DNA of 64,000 bases from Gudongella sp964575895 (GTDB lineage Bacteria > Bacillota > Clostridia > Tissierellales > Tissierellaceae). The DNA lies in the NCBI GenBank assembly GCA_964575895.1, contig CAZNTE010000002.1, forward strand, positions 72,228 through 136,227, given 5' to 3'. The position numbers were made by a program, and so were the translations under genes. The notes below the pieces were generated by a model. It saw nothing but the letters and a program-made list of their open reading frames with translations, was not told the origin of the DNA and ran no database searches. Below are positions 8,385 through 17,754 of this stretch, piece after piece. Each line of letters begins with the position of its first letter. Position 1 is the stretch's first letter.

Positions 8385-9419
8385 TTAATCTTGATCTTCT
8401 AATACACTTCTTCTCAATTGACCACAAGATGCACTTATATCGCTACCCATCTCTTTTCTAATTGTTGTTTGAACACCAAACCTTTGGAGTAGATTCTGGA
8501 ATTTAAGAACATGATCCTTGTCAGGTCTTCCTTTATCGTACTCTTTAATAGGATTCAAAGGTATTAGATTAACATGGGATAAAAGCCCCTTTAATAGTTT
8601 TGCGATTTCCTTAGCTTCGTTTTCTGAATCATTTACTCCTTCAATTAATGTATACTCGAATGTAATTCGCCTATTTGTAATCTTGACATATTCATTCAAT
8701 GAATCCATTAGCTCCTTTAAACTATATCCCTTGGCTATGGGCATAATCTCCTGTCTCTTTTCATCAAATGGAGAATGAAGAGATATGGATAGGGTAATGG
8801 GAATATTCTCCTTAGCAAGTCTATATATGCCTGGTACTATTCCACAAGTGGATAAGGTAATGCTTCTTAAGCTAATGTTTCTACCTTTCTCATGATTAAT
8901 GATATTAAAAAAGTCTAAAACATTATTAATATTATCCAGGGGTTCACCGCTTCCCATTAGGACCACATTAGATATTCTTACCCCTAAATCTTTCTCTGCA
9001 GTATAGATCTGATTTAACATTTCAGCTGCACTTAGATTTCTAATCAAGCCCTCTTTAGTGGAAGCACAAAAGCTACACCCCATTCTACAGCCTACTTGAG
9101 TTGATATACATTGGGAATACCCATGTGGGTATTTCATTACAACACTTTCGATTATATTATTATCATCAAGAACATATAAATATTTTGTTGTATCGTCTTT
9201 TTGAGAATTATACTTTCTTAATATTTTCATGTCTGATACTTTATAGATACTTGATAGTTTTTCTCTTAATTCCAAGGGAATCTGACTGATATCTAATATA
9301 TCCTTTCCATCTCTTTGATGGAAAAATCTAAATATCTGATCTGCCCTGAATGACTTTTCTCCAATATTTTCAATGGCTCCCCTTAAATTTTCATATGTTA
9401 AGCTATTAATTTCTTTCAT
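8385..9419 (-). CDS. rlmN: 23S rRNA/tRNA adenine C2-methyltransferase RlmN
   Basis: RlmN is a radical SAM enzyme that methylates C2 of A2503 in 23S rRNA and A37 in some tRNAs. The cluster motif CRMGCSFC (CX3CX2C) is near residue 112, followed by GSGEPL near 156 and the methyl-carrying cysteine near the C-terminus in SASCGQLR. Length (344) fits. Two ATG codons stand in tandem at 9422 and 9419; GGGGAG at 9426-9431 is better spaced from the second. The gene sits between rsmB and stp, as in Bacillus. Confidence 0.95.
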   Translation of the reverse strand: MKEINSLTYENLRGAIENIGEKSFRADQIFRFFHQRDGKDILDISQIPLELREKLSSIYKVSDMKILRKYNSQKDDTTKYLYVLDDNNIIESVVMKYPHGYSQCISTQVGCRMGCSFCASTKEGLIRNLSAAEMLNQIYTAEKDLGVRISNVVLMGSGEPLDNINNVLDFFNIINHEKGRNISLRSITLSTCGIVPGIYRLAKENIPITLSISLHSPFDEKRQEIMPIAKGYSLKELMDSLNEYVKITNRRITFEYTLIEGVNDSENEAKEIAKLLKGLLSHVNLIPLNPIKEYDKGRPDKDHVLKFQNLLQRFGVQTTIRKEMGSDISASCGQLRRSVLEDQD

Positions 9420-9456
9420 CATATACTCCCCTAATTTTATATTATATATGAAATTA

Positions 9457-10800
9457 CTAAAGGATGCTATTATTCTTGATCATTTTAGCTATAAAAAAAC
9501 CATCAGTCCCATGAATACTAGGTAGTAGCTGTAAATATCCTTCTTTTTGTGATTCATTTATAGTTTTCCCATGAAGAGTAAATGGCTGTAATGTAAAATT
9601 TGGATGTTTTTCCAAAAAGTTTTTTACCTGCTTTAGATTCTCATCATCATTAATCGTACATGTACTATATACTAAGGTTCCTCTATCCTTAACATAACCC
9701 GCAGCAATATCAAGCATTCTCTCTTGTATATTTATTAATGATCCTATTTCCTCTACTGATCTATTCCATTTAATGTCAGGTTTTCTTCTTATCAAACCAA
9801 ATCCTGAGCAGGGAGCATCAAGTAGTAAGTAATCTATTTTTTCAAACAAGTCCACGTCTTTTTTAAAGGCATCGTATATTTCAGTTTTAACTGATTTAAT
9901 TCCCAATCTCAATAGATTTTCTTTAATTAAATTAATCTTACCTTCATTTAAATCTCTTGCCAGCATCTTTCCCCTGTCATTTATGTGCTGGGCTATATGG
10001 GTTACTTTACCTCCTGGAGCTGCACACATATCTAAAATAAAACTACCTTCAACCGGATTTAAGGCTTCAGTAACCAACATACTACTTTCATCTTGAATGG
10101 TAAAGAATCCTAGAGAAAATTCATTGACTGAAGTTATCCCTGAGGGATTTTCAACGATTATACAATCTTTTGAATACTCACCTTTTCTTACCTTATAACC
10201 TTTATCTTTTAATCTATCCATCAATACATTTATGCTAGTTTTTAAGGTGTTGACCCTTATGTTTAATTCTGCCTTAGAATTGCTCGCCATGAGTAAATTC
10301 TTTGCTAGGTCCTTTCCCAGTTGGTCTTCCCATAACTTAACTAAATAATCTGGATAAGATAATGATTTGCTTAAATCCTCATCTTCAATCTTATCCATCT
10401 TAAGTTTGAATTTTTCTTTATCTCTAGTTATAGATCTAAGAACCCCATTTACAAAACCAATAGCACCCTTATTAGAATACTTCTTTGCAAGGTTTACTGA
10501 TTCATTTACTGCAGCGCTCTCTGGTATTCTATCAAGATAAAGAAGTTGATATACTCCAATTCTTAAAATCTGCAAGACCATAGGATCTATTTTCTTAAGT
10601 CTAAGAGAAGATTGCTTGGAAATCACGGAGTCAATATATCTTTTATTCTCCAATACTCCATAAACCAATTCTCTGGTTAGATTAGCTTCTTTAATGTCAG
10701 CATCCTTGTGAATTTTTTCTTGTAATAATTTATTGGAAAAGGATCCTTCATTTTCTATTTCAAGTAATATATTTACTGCACTTTCTCTAGCAGGTACCAT
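9457..10800 (-). CDS. rsmB: 16S rRNA cytosine(967)-C5-methyltransferase RsmB
   Basis: RsmB methylates C967 of 16S rRNA. Residues 1-140 form a NusB-like RNA-binding domain and about 150-447 the SAM-dependent methyltransferase. Visible motifs are the SAM-binding LDMCAAPGGK near 259, DAPCSG near 327 and the catalytic-cysteine region YSTCT near 380. A GGAGGGA site at 10806-10812 precedes the ATG. A hairpin terminator (10814-10838) sits immediately upstream of that site, so expression may depend on read-through or on a promoter inside the preceding gene. Confidence 0.95.
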   Translation of the reverse strand: MVPARESAVNILLEIENEGSFSNKLLQEKIHKDADIKEANLTRELVYGVLENKRYIDSVISKQSSLRLKKIDPMVLQILRIGVYQLLYLDRIPESAAVNESVNLAKKYSNKGAIGFVNGVLRSITRDKEKFKLKMDKIEDEDLSKSLSYPDYLVKLWEDQLGKDLAKNLLMASNSKAELNIRVNTLKTSINVLMDRLKDKGYKVRKGEYSKDCIIVENPSGITSVNEFSLGFFTIQDESSMLVTEALNPVEGSFILDMCAAPGGKVTHIAQHINDRGKMLARDLNEGKINLIKENLLRLGIKSVKTEIYDAFKKDVDLFEKIDYLLLDAPCSGFGLIRRKPDIKWNRSVEEIGSLINIQERMLDIAAGYVKDRGTLVYSTCTINDDENLKQVKNFLEKHPNFTLQPFTLHGKTINESQKEGYLQLLPSIHGTDGFFIAKMIKNNSIL

Positions 10801-10813
10801 CTTAATCCCTCCA

Positions 10814-10838
10814 TAAAAAAAGGGGGATAAATCCCCCT
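10814..10838 (-). terminator. Intrinsic terminator between yugP and rsmB
   Basis: AGGGGG/CCCCCT forms a 6-base-pair GC stem with a 6-base loop, followed by seven T on the minus strand. It starts in the yugP stop codon and ends directly before the rsmB ribosome binding site, inside an otherwise continuous operon. Confidence 0.75.
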
Positions 10839-11520
10839 ATCTCCTTCTATTTGTCATTGCTAATAATCTTAATAACTCAGCAACTGCAACAAGTGTAGCT
10901 GCTACATAGGTCAATGCTGCCGCATTTAATACTTTTTTAGCTGGTTTTAATCCTTCATTTGGTATAATTCCACTTTCCAGTTGACCAATAGCTCTTTTAC
11001 TAGCATTAAACTCAACAGGCAGTGTAACTACTTGAAACAATACTGCTGCTAAAAATAATGCAATTCCAACATCAATAAAGAAAGGACTTATTACAAACCC
11101 TAGAAGTATAAATATCCATACCATTCTAGTTCCAATATTGGCAATAGGAGCTATTGCACTTCTCAAAGTCAAAGGTACATACCCTTCTGCATGTTGCATG
11201 GCATGTCCAACTTCATGGGCTGCAACACTTACTGCTGCTATGCTACTTCCACCATAAACTCCCTCCGATAATCTCACAACTTCTTTTCTTGGGTCATAAT
11301 GATCAGTTAACTGTCCCCTTACAGCCTCCACATTAACATGTGTCAATCCATTTCTATCTAATATATATCTTGCAACTTGTGAACCTGTTAAACCAGATTG
11401 ACTGGGAACCTTTAAGTATTGGCTAAAAGTATTTTTAATCTTCATCTGAGCAAAGGCCGCAAAAGCAAGTGCTGGTAAAACAAAAATAAAAAATTCTGTT
11501 CCATAGAATCCACCGTACAT
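10837..11520 (-). CDS. Zinc-dependent membrane metallopeptidase (YugP family)
   Basis: The 227-residue protein belongs to the neutral zinc metallopeptidase family of Bacillus YugP. It has an N-terminal hydrophobic segment (about 8-24), a zinc-binding HEVGHAMQH motif near 108 and at least two further membrane helices (about 135-165, 195-215). Its substrate is unknown. An AGAGGGA site precedes the ATG. It is inserted between fmt and rsmB, which are direct neighbours in Bacillus; this placement is common in clostridia as far as I recall. A terminator follows it. Confidence 0.9.
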   Translation of the reverse strand: MYGGFYGTEFFIFVLPALAFAAFAQMKIKNTFSQYLKVPSQSGLTGSQVARYILDRNGLTHVNVEAVRGQLTDHYDPRKEVVRLSEGVYGGSSIAAVSVAAHEVGHAMQHAEGYVPLTLRSAIAPIANIGTRMVWIFILLGFVISPFFIDVGIALFLAAVLFQVVTLPVEFNASKRAIGQLESGIIPNEGLKPAKKVLNAAALTYVAATLVAVAELLRLLAMTNRRR

Positions 11521-11521
11521 A

Positions 11522-12460
11522 TTATCCCTCTTTTCCTAGAATAGTTCCTTCTTCAATCCTATTGCCTCTTAAAAACTCTTCAACAGTCATTTTTCTTTTA
11601 TTAGGGAACTGTAGTTCCTTAATAACTAGATACCCCTCTTTAGCTATAATATAAATTCCTGTATCATCTACTTTAGTAACCTTACCATAAGTATTATCAT
11701 GATCAGAATAAATCACTTCAGCACTGTGAATCTTAATCATATCATTATTATAAGTTGTAAATGCTGATGGCCATGGCTTAAGCCCTCGAATTTTATTGAA
11801 AATATTTTCTACCTTGTCCGACCAGTTAATATTACCTAAACCTTTATAAAGCATTGGTGCATATGAGGATTCTAAATGATCCTGTACTATAAACTCAGCA
11901 GTATTATTGACAATTTCTTCAATTCCTTTGATTATTAGTTCCCCACCTAGTTCAGATAACTTATCATGAATTGTGATGGCATCATCATAACTATTTATTT
12001 CCAACTCTTCTTTTAATATCATAGGGCCAGTATCAAGACCCTCTTCCATCTTCATTATAGTTATTCCAGTTTTCTCATCACCATTTAGTATCGCCCAATT
12101 TATAGGGGCTGCTCCTCTGTACTTAGGAAGAAGTGATGCATGGATGTTTAAGCAATGATATCTAGGTGAATCAAGTATGTCTTTTCTCAAAATTTGTCCA
12201 TAGGCAACAACTACAATAAAATCTGGATTTATTTCCTTAATTTTATCTACAACTGATTCATCATTTATATTGTTTGGTTGAACTACTTCTAATCCAAGCT
12301 CTAAGGCCTTTTCTTTTACAGGTGTAAACTGCATTTTTTTACCCCTGCCCTTTGGCTTGTCCTGCTGTGTTATTACCAGTGGAATTTCCATTCCAGCATG
12401 GTATAAACTAACTAAAGCAGGAATAGAAAATTCTGGTGTCCCCATAAAAATTATCTTCAT
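11522..12460 (-). CDS. fmt: Methionyl-tRNA formyltransferase
   Basis: Fmt formylates initiator Met-tRNA using 10-formyltetrahydrofolate. The N-terminal domain has GTPEFSIPAL, the folate-binding and catalytic Asn-His-Asp region around LNIHASLLPKYRGAAP (about 105-120) and the INWAILNGD stretch; the C-terminal OB domain is about 205-312. Length 312 is typical. The ATG overlaps the def stop by 4 bases (ATGA), so the two are translationally coupled, which fits their sequential action on nascent proteins. Confidence 0.96.
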   Translation of the reverse strand: MKIIFMGTPEFSIPALVSLYHAGMEIPLVITQQDKPKGRGKKMQFTPVKEKALELGLEVVQPNNINDESVVDKIKEINPDFIVVVAYGQILRKDILDSPRYHCLNIHASLLPKYRGAAPINWAILNGDEKTGITIMKMEEGLDTGPMILKEELEINSYDDAITIHDKLSELGGELIIKGIEEIVNNTAEFIVQDHLESSYAPMLYKGLGNINWSDKVENIFNKIRGLKPWPSAFTTYNNDMIKIHSAEVIYSDHDNTYGKVTKVDDTGIYIIAKEGYLVIKELQFPNKRKMTVEEFLRGNRIEEGTILGKEG

Positions 12461-12930
12461 TCTTCCTCATCCTCTTTTGGTTCGTCGAAAACTTCAGTAG
12501 CCTTATCAGTATATAGTATTCCATCAAGATGATCTATTTCATGACAAAAAACCCTTGCTGGATACCCTTCTACATTATATGTGACTTCTTCACCCTTTTC
12601 ATTTAAAAATCTGACCTTTATTTTTTCTGGACGATCAACATAACCTCTGTAATTAGGGACAGATAAACATCCTTCAATATCCTTAATTTCTCCTTCTTCC
12701 TGTATTATTTCTGGATTTATTGCTTTTATTGGTTCTTCTGTAATATCAAGCACTATAACTCTTTTCAATACACCTATCTGAGGTGCAGCCAGTCCAATCC
12801 CATTGGCCTGTCTCATGGTTTCCACCATATCATCTAATAACTGTAATACTCTATCATTTATTTCTGTAACTTCTCTTGATTTCTTCCTTAAAATGGGATC
12901 TCCATCAATTCTAATATCTCTTAATGCCAT
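12457..12930 (-). CDS. def: Peptide deformylase
   Basis: Def removes the formyl group from nascent proteins with a bound ferrous or zinc ion. All three signature motifs are present: GIGLAAPQIG near 44, EGCLSV near 87 with the metal cysteine, and HEIDHLDG near 130 with both metal histidines and the catalytic Glu. I use the ATG at 12930, which has GGAGGG at 12936-12941 and gives the standard start ALRDIRIDGDPILRKKS and 157 residues. A longer frame back to 12963 would overlap priA. The acidic tail (EPKEDEEE) is not part of the catalytic fold. Confidence 0.95.
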   Translation of the reverse strand: MALRDIRIDGDPILRKKSREVTEINDRVLQLLDDMVETMRQANGIGLAAPQIGVLKRVIVLDITEEPIKAINPEIIQEEGEIKDIEGCLSVPNYRGYVDRPEKIKVRFLNEKGEEVTYNVEGYPARVFCHEIDHLDGILYTDKATEVFDEPKEDEEE

Positions 12931-12940
12931 TGTTTCCCTC

Positions 12941-15388
12941 CTACAGTAAATTACTTGGATCAATATCTATGCTAAACTTGACTCCTTCAGTGTCGATTTT
13001 ACCTTCATTTAATATTATTACCCTTTTGATAATATCTTTTATCTCATCTTCTATATTGTAACCAATTTTTAATACAATTTGCATTCTATAATTACCACTG
13101 ATCTTTTCAATAGGGGCTAGGTTTGGTTTTATAATACTCAATTCTCCCTTTATCTGTTTACTCTCACCGGCAATTCTATTATATACAAGTTCAGATATGT
13201 CCATACATTTTTTTAGACTAGGTCCAAAAATTGTAATTACAATCAAGTTTAAGAATGGAGGATAACCAAATTCCCTTCTTAACTTTAACTCTTCATGAAA
13301 GAAACCTTGATAATTATTGTCCTTGGCATATTGTATACTAAAGTGTTCTGGATTATATGTTTGTAAATATACATTTCCCTCAACATTCCCTCTTCCAGCT
13401 CTACCTGCAACTTGTGTAGTTAGTTGAAAGGTTTTTTCTGCAGACCTAAAATCTGGTAGATTCAAAGTGGTATCTGCCGCTATTATTCCAACAAGTGTTA
13501 CACTTGGAAAATCTAGACCCTTAGATATCATCTGGGTCCCAATTAATATATCAATATCCTTAGATTTCATCTGACCTAGAATTCTATCATAATCCTGAAT
13601 CTTTCGTATGGTATCACTATCCATTCGAGCAACTCTAGCTTTGGGGAATAGTCTAACTACTTCCTCTTCTACTTTCTCAGTGCCAATACCAAAATATTTG
13701 ATGTACTTGCTGTTGCAAATAGGACAAATTACTGGAATTTCTTCACTTCTACCACAATAATGGCAAACCATTCTATTATTGGACTTATGCATGGTCATGC
13801 TCACATCACAACTATCACATTTTGATACATAACCACAGCTTCTGCATGTAACAAAACCCGAGTAACCTCTTCTATTTAAAAACAGTACGATCTGCTCCTT
13901 CTTATCCAGTCTTTCCAATATACTTTGGTAAAGATCATTGCTGAATATAGATTTATTACCATTTTTTAGCTCTTCTCTCATATCAATTACTTTTATTTCA
14001 GGTACTTCCATGGAGGTAGCTCTGTTTTTCATACTAAAAAGAGTATACTCTCCAATAACTGACTTATAGTAAGTTTCAATTGTTGGAGTGGCAGTTCCTA
14101 GAACAAGCTTACCATTATTACTTTCTATTCTCATTTTCGCAATTTCACTGGTAACATATTTAGGGTTTTGACCGGATTTATAAGAATTTTCATGTTCTTC
14201 ATCTATTATTATCAGTCCTAGATTCTTAAATGGAGCAAATATAGCCGATCTAGCACCAACTACAATCTTATACTCTCCAGATCTAATTTTTCTCCACTGC
14301 TCAAATCTTTGATTTAGAGTTAGTCTACTATGAAGTATCGCAACCTTTTGACCAAATCTTCCTACAAATCTATCTATGGTTTGAGGTGTTAATGAAATCT
14401 CTGGAACTAAAATGATTGAATCCTTACCCTCTTCTAAATACTGTTCGACCATTTGTAAATATACTTCAGTCTTACCACTTCCAGTTACCCCATGTATAAG
14501 AAAAACCTTGTCGTTAGAATTTATGATCCCATCAAATACAGCTTTCTGTTCTTCATTAAGTTGGATTTTTTTGTATATGTGGATATTTTTAGCGAGAATT
14601 TCATCTTCTACATCTTTATTAATTATAGTTATTAATCCTTTTTCAACTAATCCCTTCAGTGAAACGGTGGATATGTTTAATTCTTGTAATATGTCTTTTA
14701 AGATTCCTTCTTTTTTATCCCTTATATAGTCCCATACTTCCTGCTGTTTCTTTGCACGATTTCCTATTAATTCTACCCCTTCTTCATAGGAGATGCTTTT
14801 AGTCTTAAGATAGTATCTTTCTACCTTTCTTGATGGCTTACTCTTAATATTTAGATCTGACTTAATATATCCCTTTCCCTCAAGATTGGTCAACTCTCGT
14901 TGAATTGATGTAATACCCAAGATTTCAATTAATTTATCTAAAGTCATCTTCTTATTCTTATTTAGTATGTCTATTATATTCAACTCAAGTTTATTTAAAT
15001 TATCAGTTTCAATTCCAGGTGTATCAACTATTTCAAGTGTTGTCTCCAGGTTTCTATAATCACCAGGTGGTATAAATGGATGTAAGGCTTCATTAAATGA
15101 ACAAAGATACTTCTCTTTTATTCTGTGAGCTATATCTATCATTTCCTGATTGATTATTGGTTTATCATCAAGGATGTGTATAATTTTTTTTAATTTGAAG
15201 TCAAATTTTTCATTTGCTTCTTCAAGTTGTATTATAATTCCCTTTGTGGGGGTATTATGAATCCCAAAGGGAACAACAACCCTCATTCCAACTTTAATAT
15301 CAGTAGATAAATCCTCTTCAACTTCATAGGTAAAAGGCTTATCCACCATTGCAGATTTGTGATTTAAGATTATTTGTGCTAACTTCAT
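12941..15388 (-). CDS. priA: Primosomal protein N' (replication restart helicase)
   Basis: PriA restarts replication at stalled forks as a 3'-5' superfamily 2 helicase. The N-terminal DNA-binding part is about 1-260. The helicase core has Walker A GVTGSGKTE near 303 and DEEH near 398, a zinc-binding insertion with eight cysteines in CXXC pairs (about 530-565), and QVAGRAGRG near 680. I place the start at the ATG at 15388 (MKLAQIILNHKS). AAAGGG lies 12 bases upstream, rather far, while a TTG at 15409 has no ribosome site. Length is about 815. It is followed by def, as in Bacillus. Confidence 0.94.
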   Translation of the reverse strand: MKLAQIILNHKSAMVDKPFTYEVEEDLSTDIKVGMRVVVPFGIHNTPTKGIIIQLEEANEKFDFKLKKIIHILDDKPIINQEMIDIAHRIKEKYLCSFNEALHPFIPPGDYRNLETTLEIVDTPGIETDNLNKLELNIIDILNKNKKMTLDKLIEILGITSIQRELTNLEGKGYIKSDLNIKSKPSRKVERYYLKTKSISYEEGVELIGNRAKKQQEVWDYIRDKKEGILKDILQELNISTVSLKGLVEKGLITIINKDVEDEILAKNIHIYKKIQLNEEQKAVFDGIINSNDKVFLIHGVTGSGKTEVYLQMVEQYLEEGKDSIILVPEISLTPQTIDRFVGRFGQKVAILHSRLTLNQRFEQWRKIRSGEYKIVVGARSAIFAPFKNLGLIIIDEEHENSYKSGQNPKYVTSEIAKMRIESNNGKLVLGTATPTIETYYKSVIGEYTLFSMKNRATSMEVPEIKVIDMREELKNGNKSIFSNDLYQSILERLDKKEQIVLFLNRRGYSGFVTCRSCGYVSKCDSCDVSMTMHKSNNRMVCHYCGRSEEIPVICPICNSKYIKYFGIGTEKVEEEVVRLFPKARVARMDSDTIRKIQDYDRILGQMKSKDIDILIGTQMISKGLDFPSVTLVGIIAADTTLNLPDFRSAEKTFQLTTQVAGRAGRGNVEGNVYLQTYNPEHFSIQYAKDNNYQGFFHEELKLRREFGYPPFLNLIVITIFGPSLKKCMDISELVYNRIAGESKQIKGELSIIKPNLAPIEKISGNYRMQIVLKIGYNIEDEIKDIIKRVIILNEGKIDTEGVKFSIDIDPSNLL

Positions 15389-15435
15389 CTCTGCATCAAT
15401 CCCTTTCAAAAATAAAAGCCAGAATTATCTAGCTT

Positions 15436-16632
15436 TTAATCAAGTATATCCACTATCTTGTCTAGTATCATATTAGCTACTTCAATTTTAGTCATTATTG
15501 GATATTCAATCACATTATCCTGACTATCTATAATTGTCACAATATTAGTATCAGTGTTAAATCCAGCACCTTGCTTTGTCACATCATTTGCAACTATAAA
15601 GTCAAAATTCTTATCAACTAACTTTTTCTTTGCATACTCCACAAGATTATTAGTCTCCGCAGCAAATCCAATCATTATTTGTTTCTTTTTCAACTTACCA
15701 AAGTGTGCAGCAATATCAGGATTCTTTATTAAATTTAAAGTCAGTGACTCATTGTCCTTTTCTTTTTTAATCTTTACATCACTAACAGCTTCTGATCTGA
15801 AATCAGAAGGTGCTGCAGATTTTATGAGAACGTCACAATTATCAAAATATTTTCCAGTTTCGTTTAACATATCCATGGTTGTTTTAACTGGAACAAATTC
15901 AACACCTCTGGGGACCTCTAAACTGCTTGGTCCAGAAATTAAAACCACATCTGCGCCTCTTAATATGCTCTCATTAGCCAATGAGTATCCCATTTTACCA
16001 CTGGAGTGATTAGTAATATATCTAACTGGATCCAAAGGTTCCATGGTAGGACCAGCAGTTATAACTATTCTTTTACCTCTTAAATCTTTTTTTACAAAAT
16101 GTTTGTTTAAATGGTATATTATGTCTTCAACATCTGCCATCTTACCAGTTCCTACATCACCACATGCTAGCCTACCAGATCCAGGATTTATGAACTCATG
16201 TCCTAATTTTTTTAATTTTTCCATATTCTCCTGAACCATGGGATTCAAGTACATGTTGGTATTCATTGCTGGTGCAAATAGTATTTTGGCAGTTGTCGCC
16301 ATCAATACAGTTAGAAGTAAATTATCTGCTATCCCATTGGCTATCTTTCCAATTGTATTTCCAGTTGCTGGAGCAATTAAAACCACATCAGCTTTTTTTG
16401 CCAATGATATATGTTCAACATCCATTTCATTAACTAATCCAAACATATCAAAATGAACCTTGCTCTGAGCCATTGTTTGAAATGTAAGAGGAGTTACAAA
16501 TTCCCTAGCTGATTCAGTCATTATAACATCAACATTTGCTTCCAATTTCTTCAACTTACTAATTAAGTCTAAAACCTTGTAAATAGCAATCCCACCGCTT
16601 ACCCCAATAAGGATATTCTTATCCTTTAACAT
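15436..16632 (-). CDS. coaBC: Bifunctional phosphopantothenoylcysteine decarboxylase/synthetase
   Basis: CoaBC joins cysteine to 4'-phosphopantothenate and decarboxylates the product, two steps of coenzyme A synthesis. The N-terminal flavin-dependent CoaC half (about 1-180) shows GVSGGIA, the active-site histidine in DVEHISLA and PAMNTNMY with the GCGDVG-type cysteine loop (LACGDVG near 155). The C-terminal CoaB half (about 185-398) has ITAGPTMEPLDPVRYITNHSSGKMG (shown here only as the region near 192-216) and the KIKKEK dimer loop. Length 398 is typical. GTAGGTG precedes the ATG. It is 8 bases after rpoZ. Confidence 0.95.
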   Translation of the reverse strand: MLKDKNILIGVSGGIAIYKVLDLISKLKKLEANVDVIMTESAREFVTPLTFQTMAQSKVHFDMFGLVNEMDVEHISLAKKADVVLIAPATGNTIGKIANGIADNLLLTVLMATTAKILFAPAMNTNMYLNPMVQENMEKLKKLGHEFINPGSGRLACGDVGTGKMADVEDIIYHLNKHFVKKDLRGKRIVITAGPTMEPLDPVRYITNHSSGKMGYSLANESILRGADVVLISGPSSLEVPRGVEFVPVKTTMDMLNETGKYFDNCDVLIKSAAPSDFRSEAVSDVKIKKEKDNESLTLNLIKNPDIAAHFGKLKKKQIMIGFAAETNNLVEYAKKKLVDKNFDFIVANDVTKQGAGFNTDTNIVTIIDSQDNVIEYPIMTKIEVANMILDKIVDILD

Positions 16633-16640
16633 AATATCAC

Positions 16641-16847
16641 CTACTTATAACTAGTTTTAGTTGGGTTCACGTACTTAACCTTACCCTCTTCTATTTCATC
16701 CAGAGCGATAAGAACTGGTTTGTTGCTTTTACTCTCAGTCATTGGAGAAGAGCCATCAACAATCTGTCTAGCCCTTTTAGCTGCCACCATTACGAGAGTA
16801 TATCTACTTTCATTGGTTAGTGCATGTTCTTTTATATTGTTTGACAT
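16641..16847 (-). CDS. rpoZ: DNA-directed RNA polymerase omega subunit
   Basis: Omega stabilises the beta-prime subunit of RNA polymerase. The 68-residue protein contains the conserved RYTLVMVAAKRARQIVDG helix (residues about 17-34). A strong AAGGAGG site precedes the ATG, and the gene follows gmk by one base, the order seen across Firmicutes. Confidence 0.94.
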   Translation of the reverse strand: MSNNIKEHALTNESRYTLVMVAAKRARQIVDGSSPMTESKSNKPVLIALDEIEEGKVKYVNPTKTSYK

Positions 16848-16848
16848 T

Positions 16849-17463
16849 TTATTTTCCTCCTTGCATTGTAACTTGCTTTTTTATATCCTTATGTCTTTTG
16901 ACTCTAAGCCTTTCAGAGTGAATTATTGCCTCTATATCCTTAACAGCATTTTCTACCTTGTCATTAACTACAAAAAAGTCATATTCTCCCACAAAATCTA
17001 ATTCTTTGAATGCATTTGTGAATCTGGTGTTAATATCTTCTTCAGTCTCTGTTCCCCTTTTTACAATCCTATCTCTTAACTCATCCATGGTAGGTGGCAA
17101 TAGAAAAATAAATACAGCCTCTTTATAATTTTTCTTAATCTGGAGTGCCCCTTGTACATCGATCTCTAAAAGTACAATTTCTCCCTTTTCGATTTCTTCC
17201 ATAACGAATTTCTTAGGTGTTCCATAATAGTTTGTATGAACAAAAGCATGTTCTAAAAATTCGTTTTCCTCTACCATCTCTTGAAACTTGTCTTCACTTA
17301 AAAAGAAGTAATTCTCTCCGTCTATCTCTCCAACTCTAGGTTTTCTAGTTGTTGCAGAAACCGAAAAAACTATATCATCTCTCTTCTCCATCAAAGCCTT
17401 ACTTACAGTCCCCTTTCCACTTCCAGAAGGGCCTGATAACACCATTAAAAATCCTTTAGCCAT
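16849..17463 (-). CDS. gmk: Guanylate kinase
   Basis: Gmk phosphorylates GMP to GDP. The P-loop GPSGSGKGT is near residue 11, the GMP-binding TTRKPRVGE and GENYFF motifs near 35-50, and the EIDVQGA motif near 99. I start at the ATG at 17463 (MAKGFLMVLSGPSG), preceded by GGTGG at 17470-17474. This gives 204 residues, the usual size, and removes an overlap with remA that a longer frame starting at 17511 would create. Confidence 0.95.
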   Translation of the reverse strand: MAKGFLMVLSGPSGSGKGTVSKALMEKRDDIVFSVSATTRKPRVGEIDGENYFFLSEDKFQEMVEENEFLEHAFVHTNYYGTPKKFVMEEIEKGEIVLLEIDVQGALQIKKNYKEAVFIFLLPPTMDELRDRIVKRGTETEEDINTRFTNAFKELDFVGEYDFFVVNDKVENAVKDIEAIIHSERLRVKRHKDIKKQVTMQGGK

Positions 17464-17485
17464 ATATTTCCACCATCTTTCATCA

Positions 17486-17743
17486 TTATTCATGTACATC
17501 CTCTTTGGCATGCAATCTATGAGCTATGGTTTCTGGTTGTATAGGAGTTAAAACAACATGCCCACTATCCATAATTATAACTGCTCTAGTTCGCCTACCG
17601 TAAGTTGCATCGATCAATTTACTACTTTCTTTTGATTCCTGAATTAGTCTCTTTACTGGAGCAGACTCAGGACTAATTACAGAGATAATTCTATTGGATG
17701 CAACTACATTGCCAAAACCAATATTAATGAAATATACCTGCAT
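17486..17743 (-). CDS. remA: Extracellular matrix/osmoprotection regulator RemA (DUF370)
   Basis: RemA is a small DNA-binding protein that activates biofilm matrix and osmoprotection genes in Bacillus. The 85-residue product carries the hallmark NIGFGNVVASNRII near 7 and LIDATYGRRTRAVII near 41 with the basic YGRRTR patch. Its position between yicC and gmk is the same as in Bacillus. GGAGGTAACT precedes the ATG. The target genes in this organism cannot be inferred. Confidence 0.93.
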   Translation of the reverse strand: MQVYFINIGFGNVVASNRIISVISPESAPVKRLIQESKESSKLIDATYGRRTRAVIIMDSGHVVLTPIQPETIAHRLHAKEDVHE

Positions 17744-17754
17744 ATAGTTACCTC

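Noticed and set aside
12931..12963. Longer N-terminus for def overlapping priA
   Set aside because: The GGAGGG site fits the internal ATG at 12930, and relatives begin there.
15399..15442. Terminator between coaBC and priA (AAAAGC/GCTTTT stem)
   Set aside because: The 6-base-pair stem is AT-rich with a 12-base loop and overlaps the coaBC-distal spacer; too weak to call.
15554..16009. Plus-strand 151-codon open frame opposite coaBC
   Set aside because: It lies wholly antisense to a well-conserved enzyme, lacks a ribosome site and is a shadow of low-GC codon usage.
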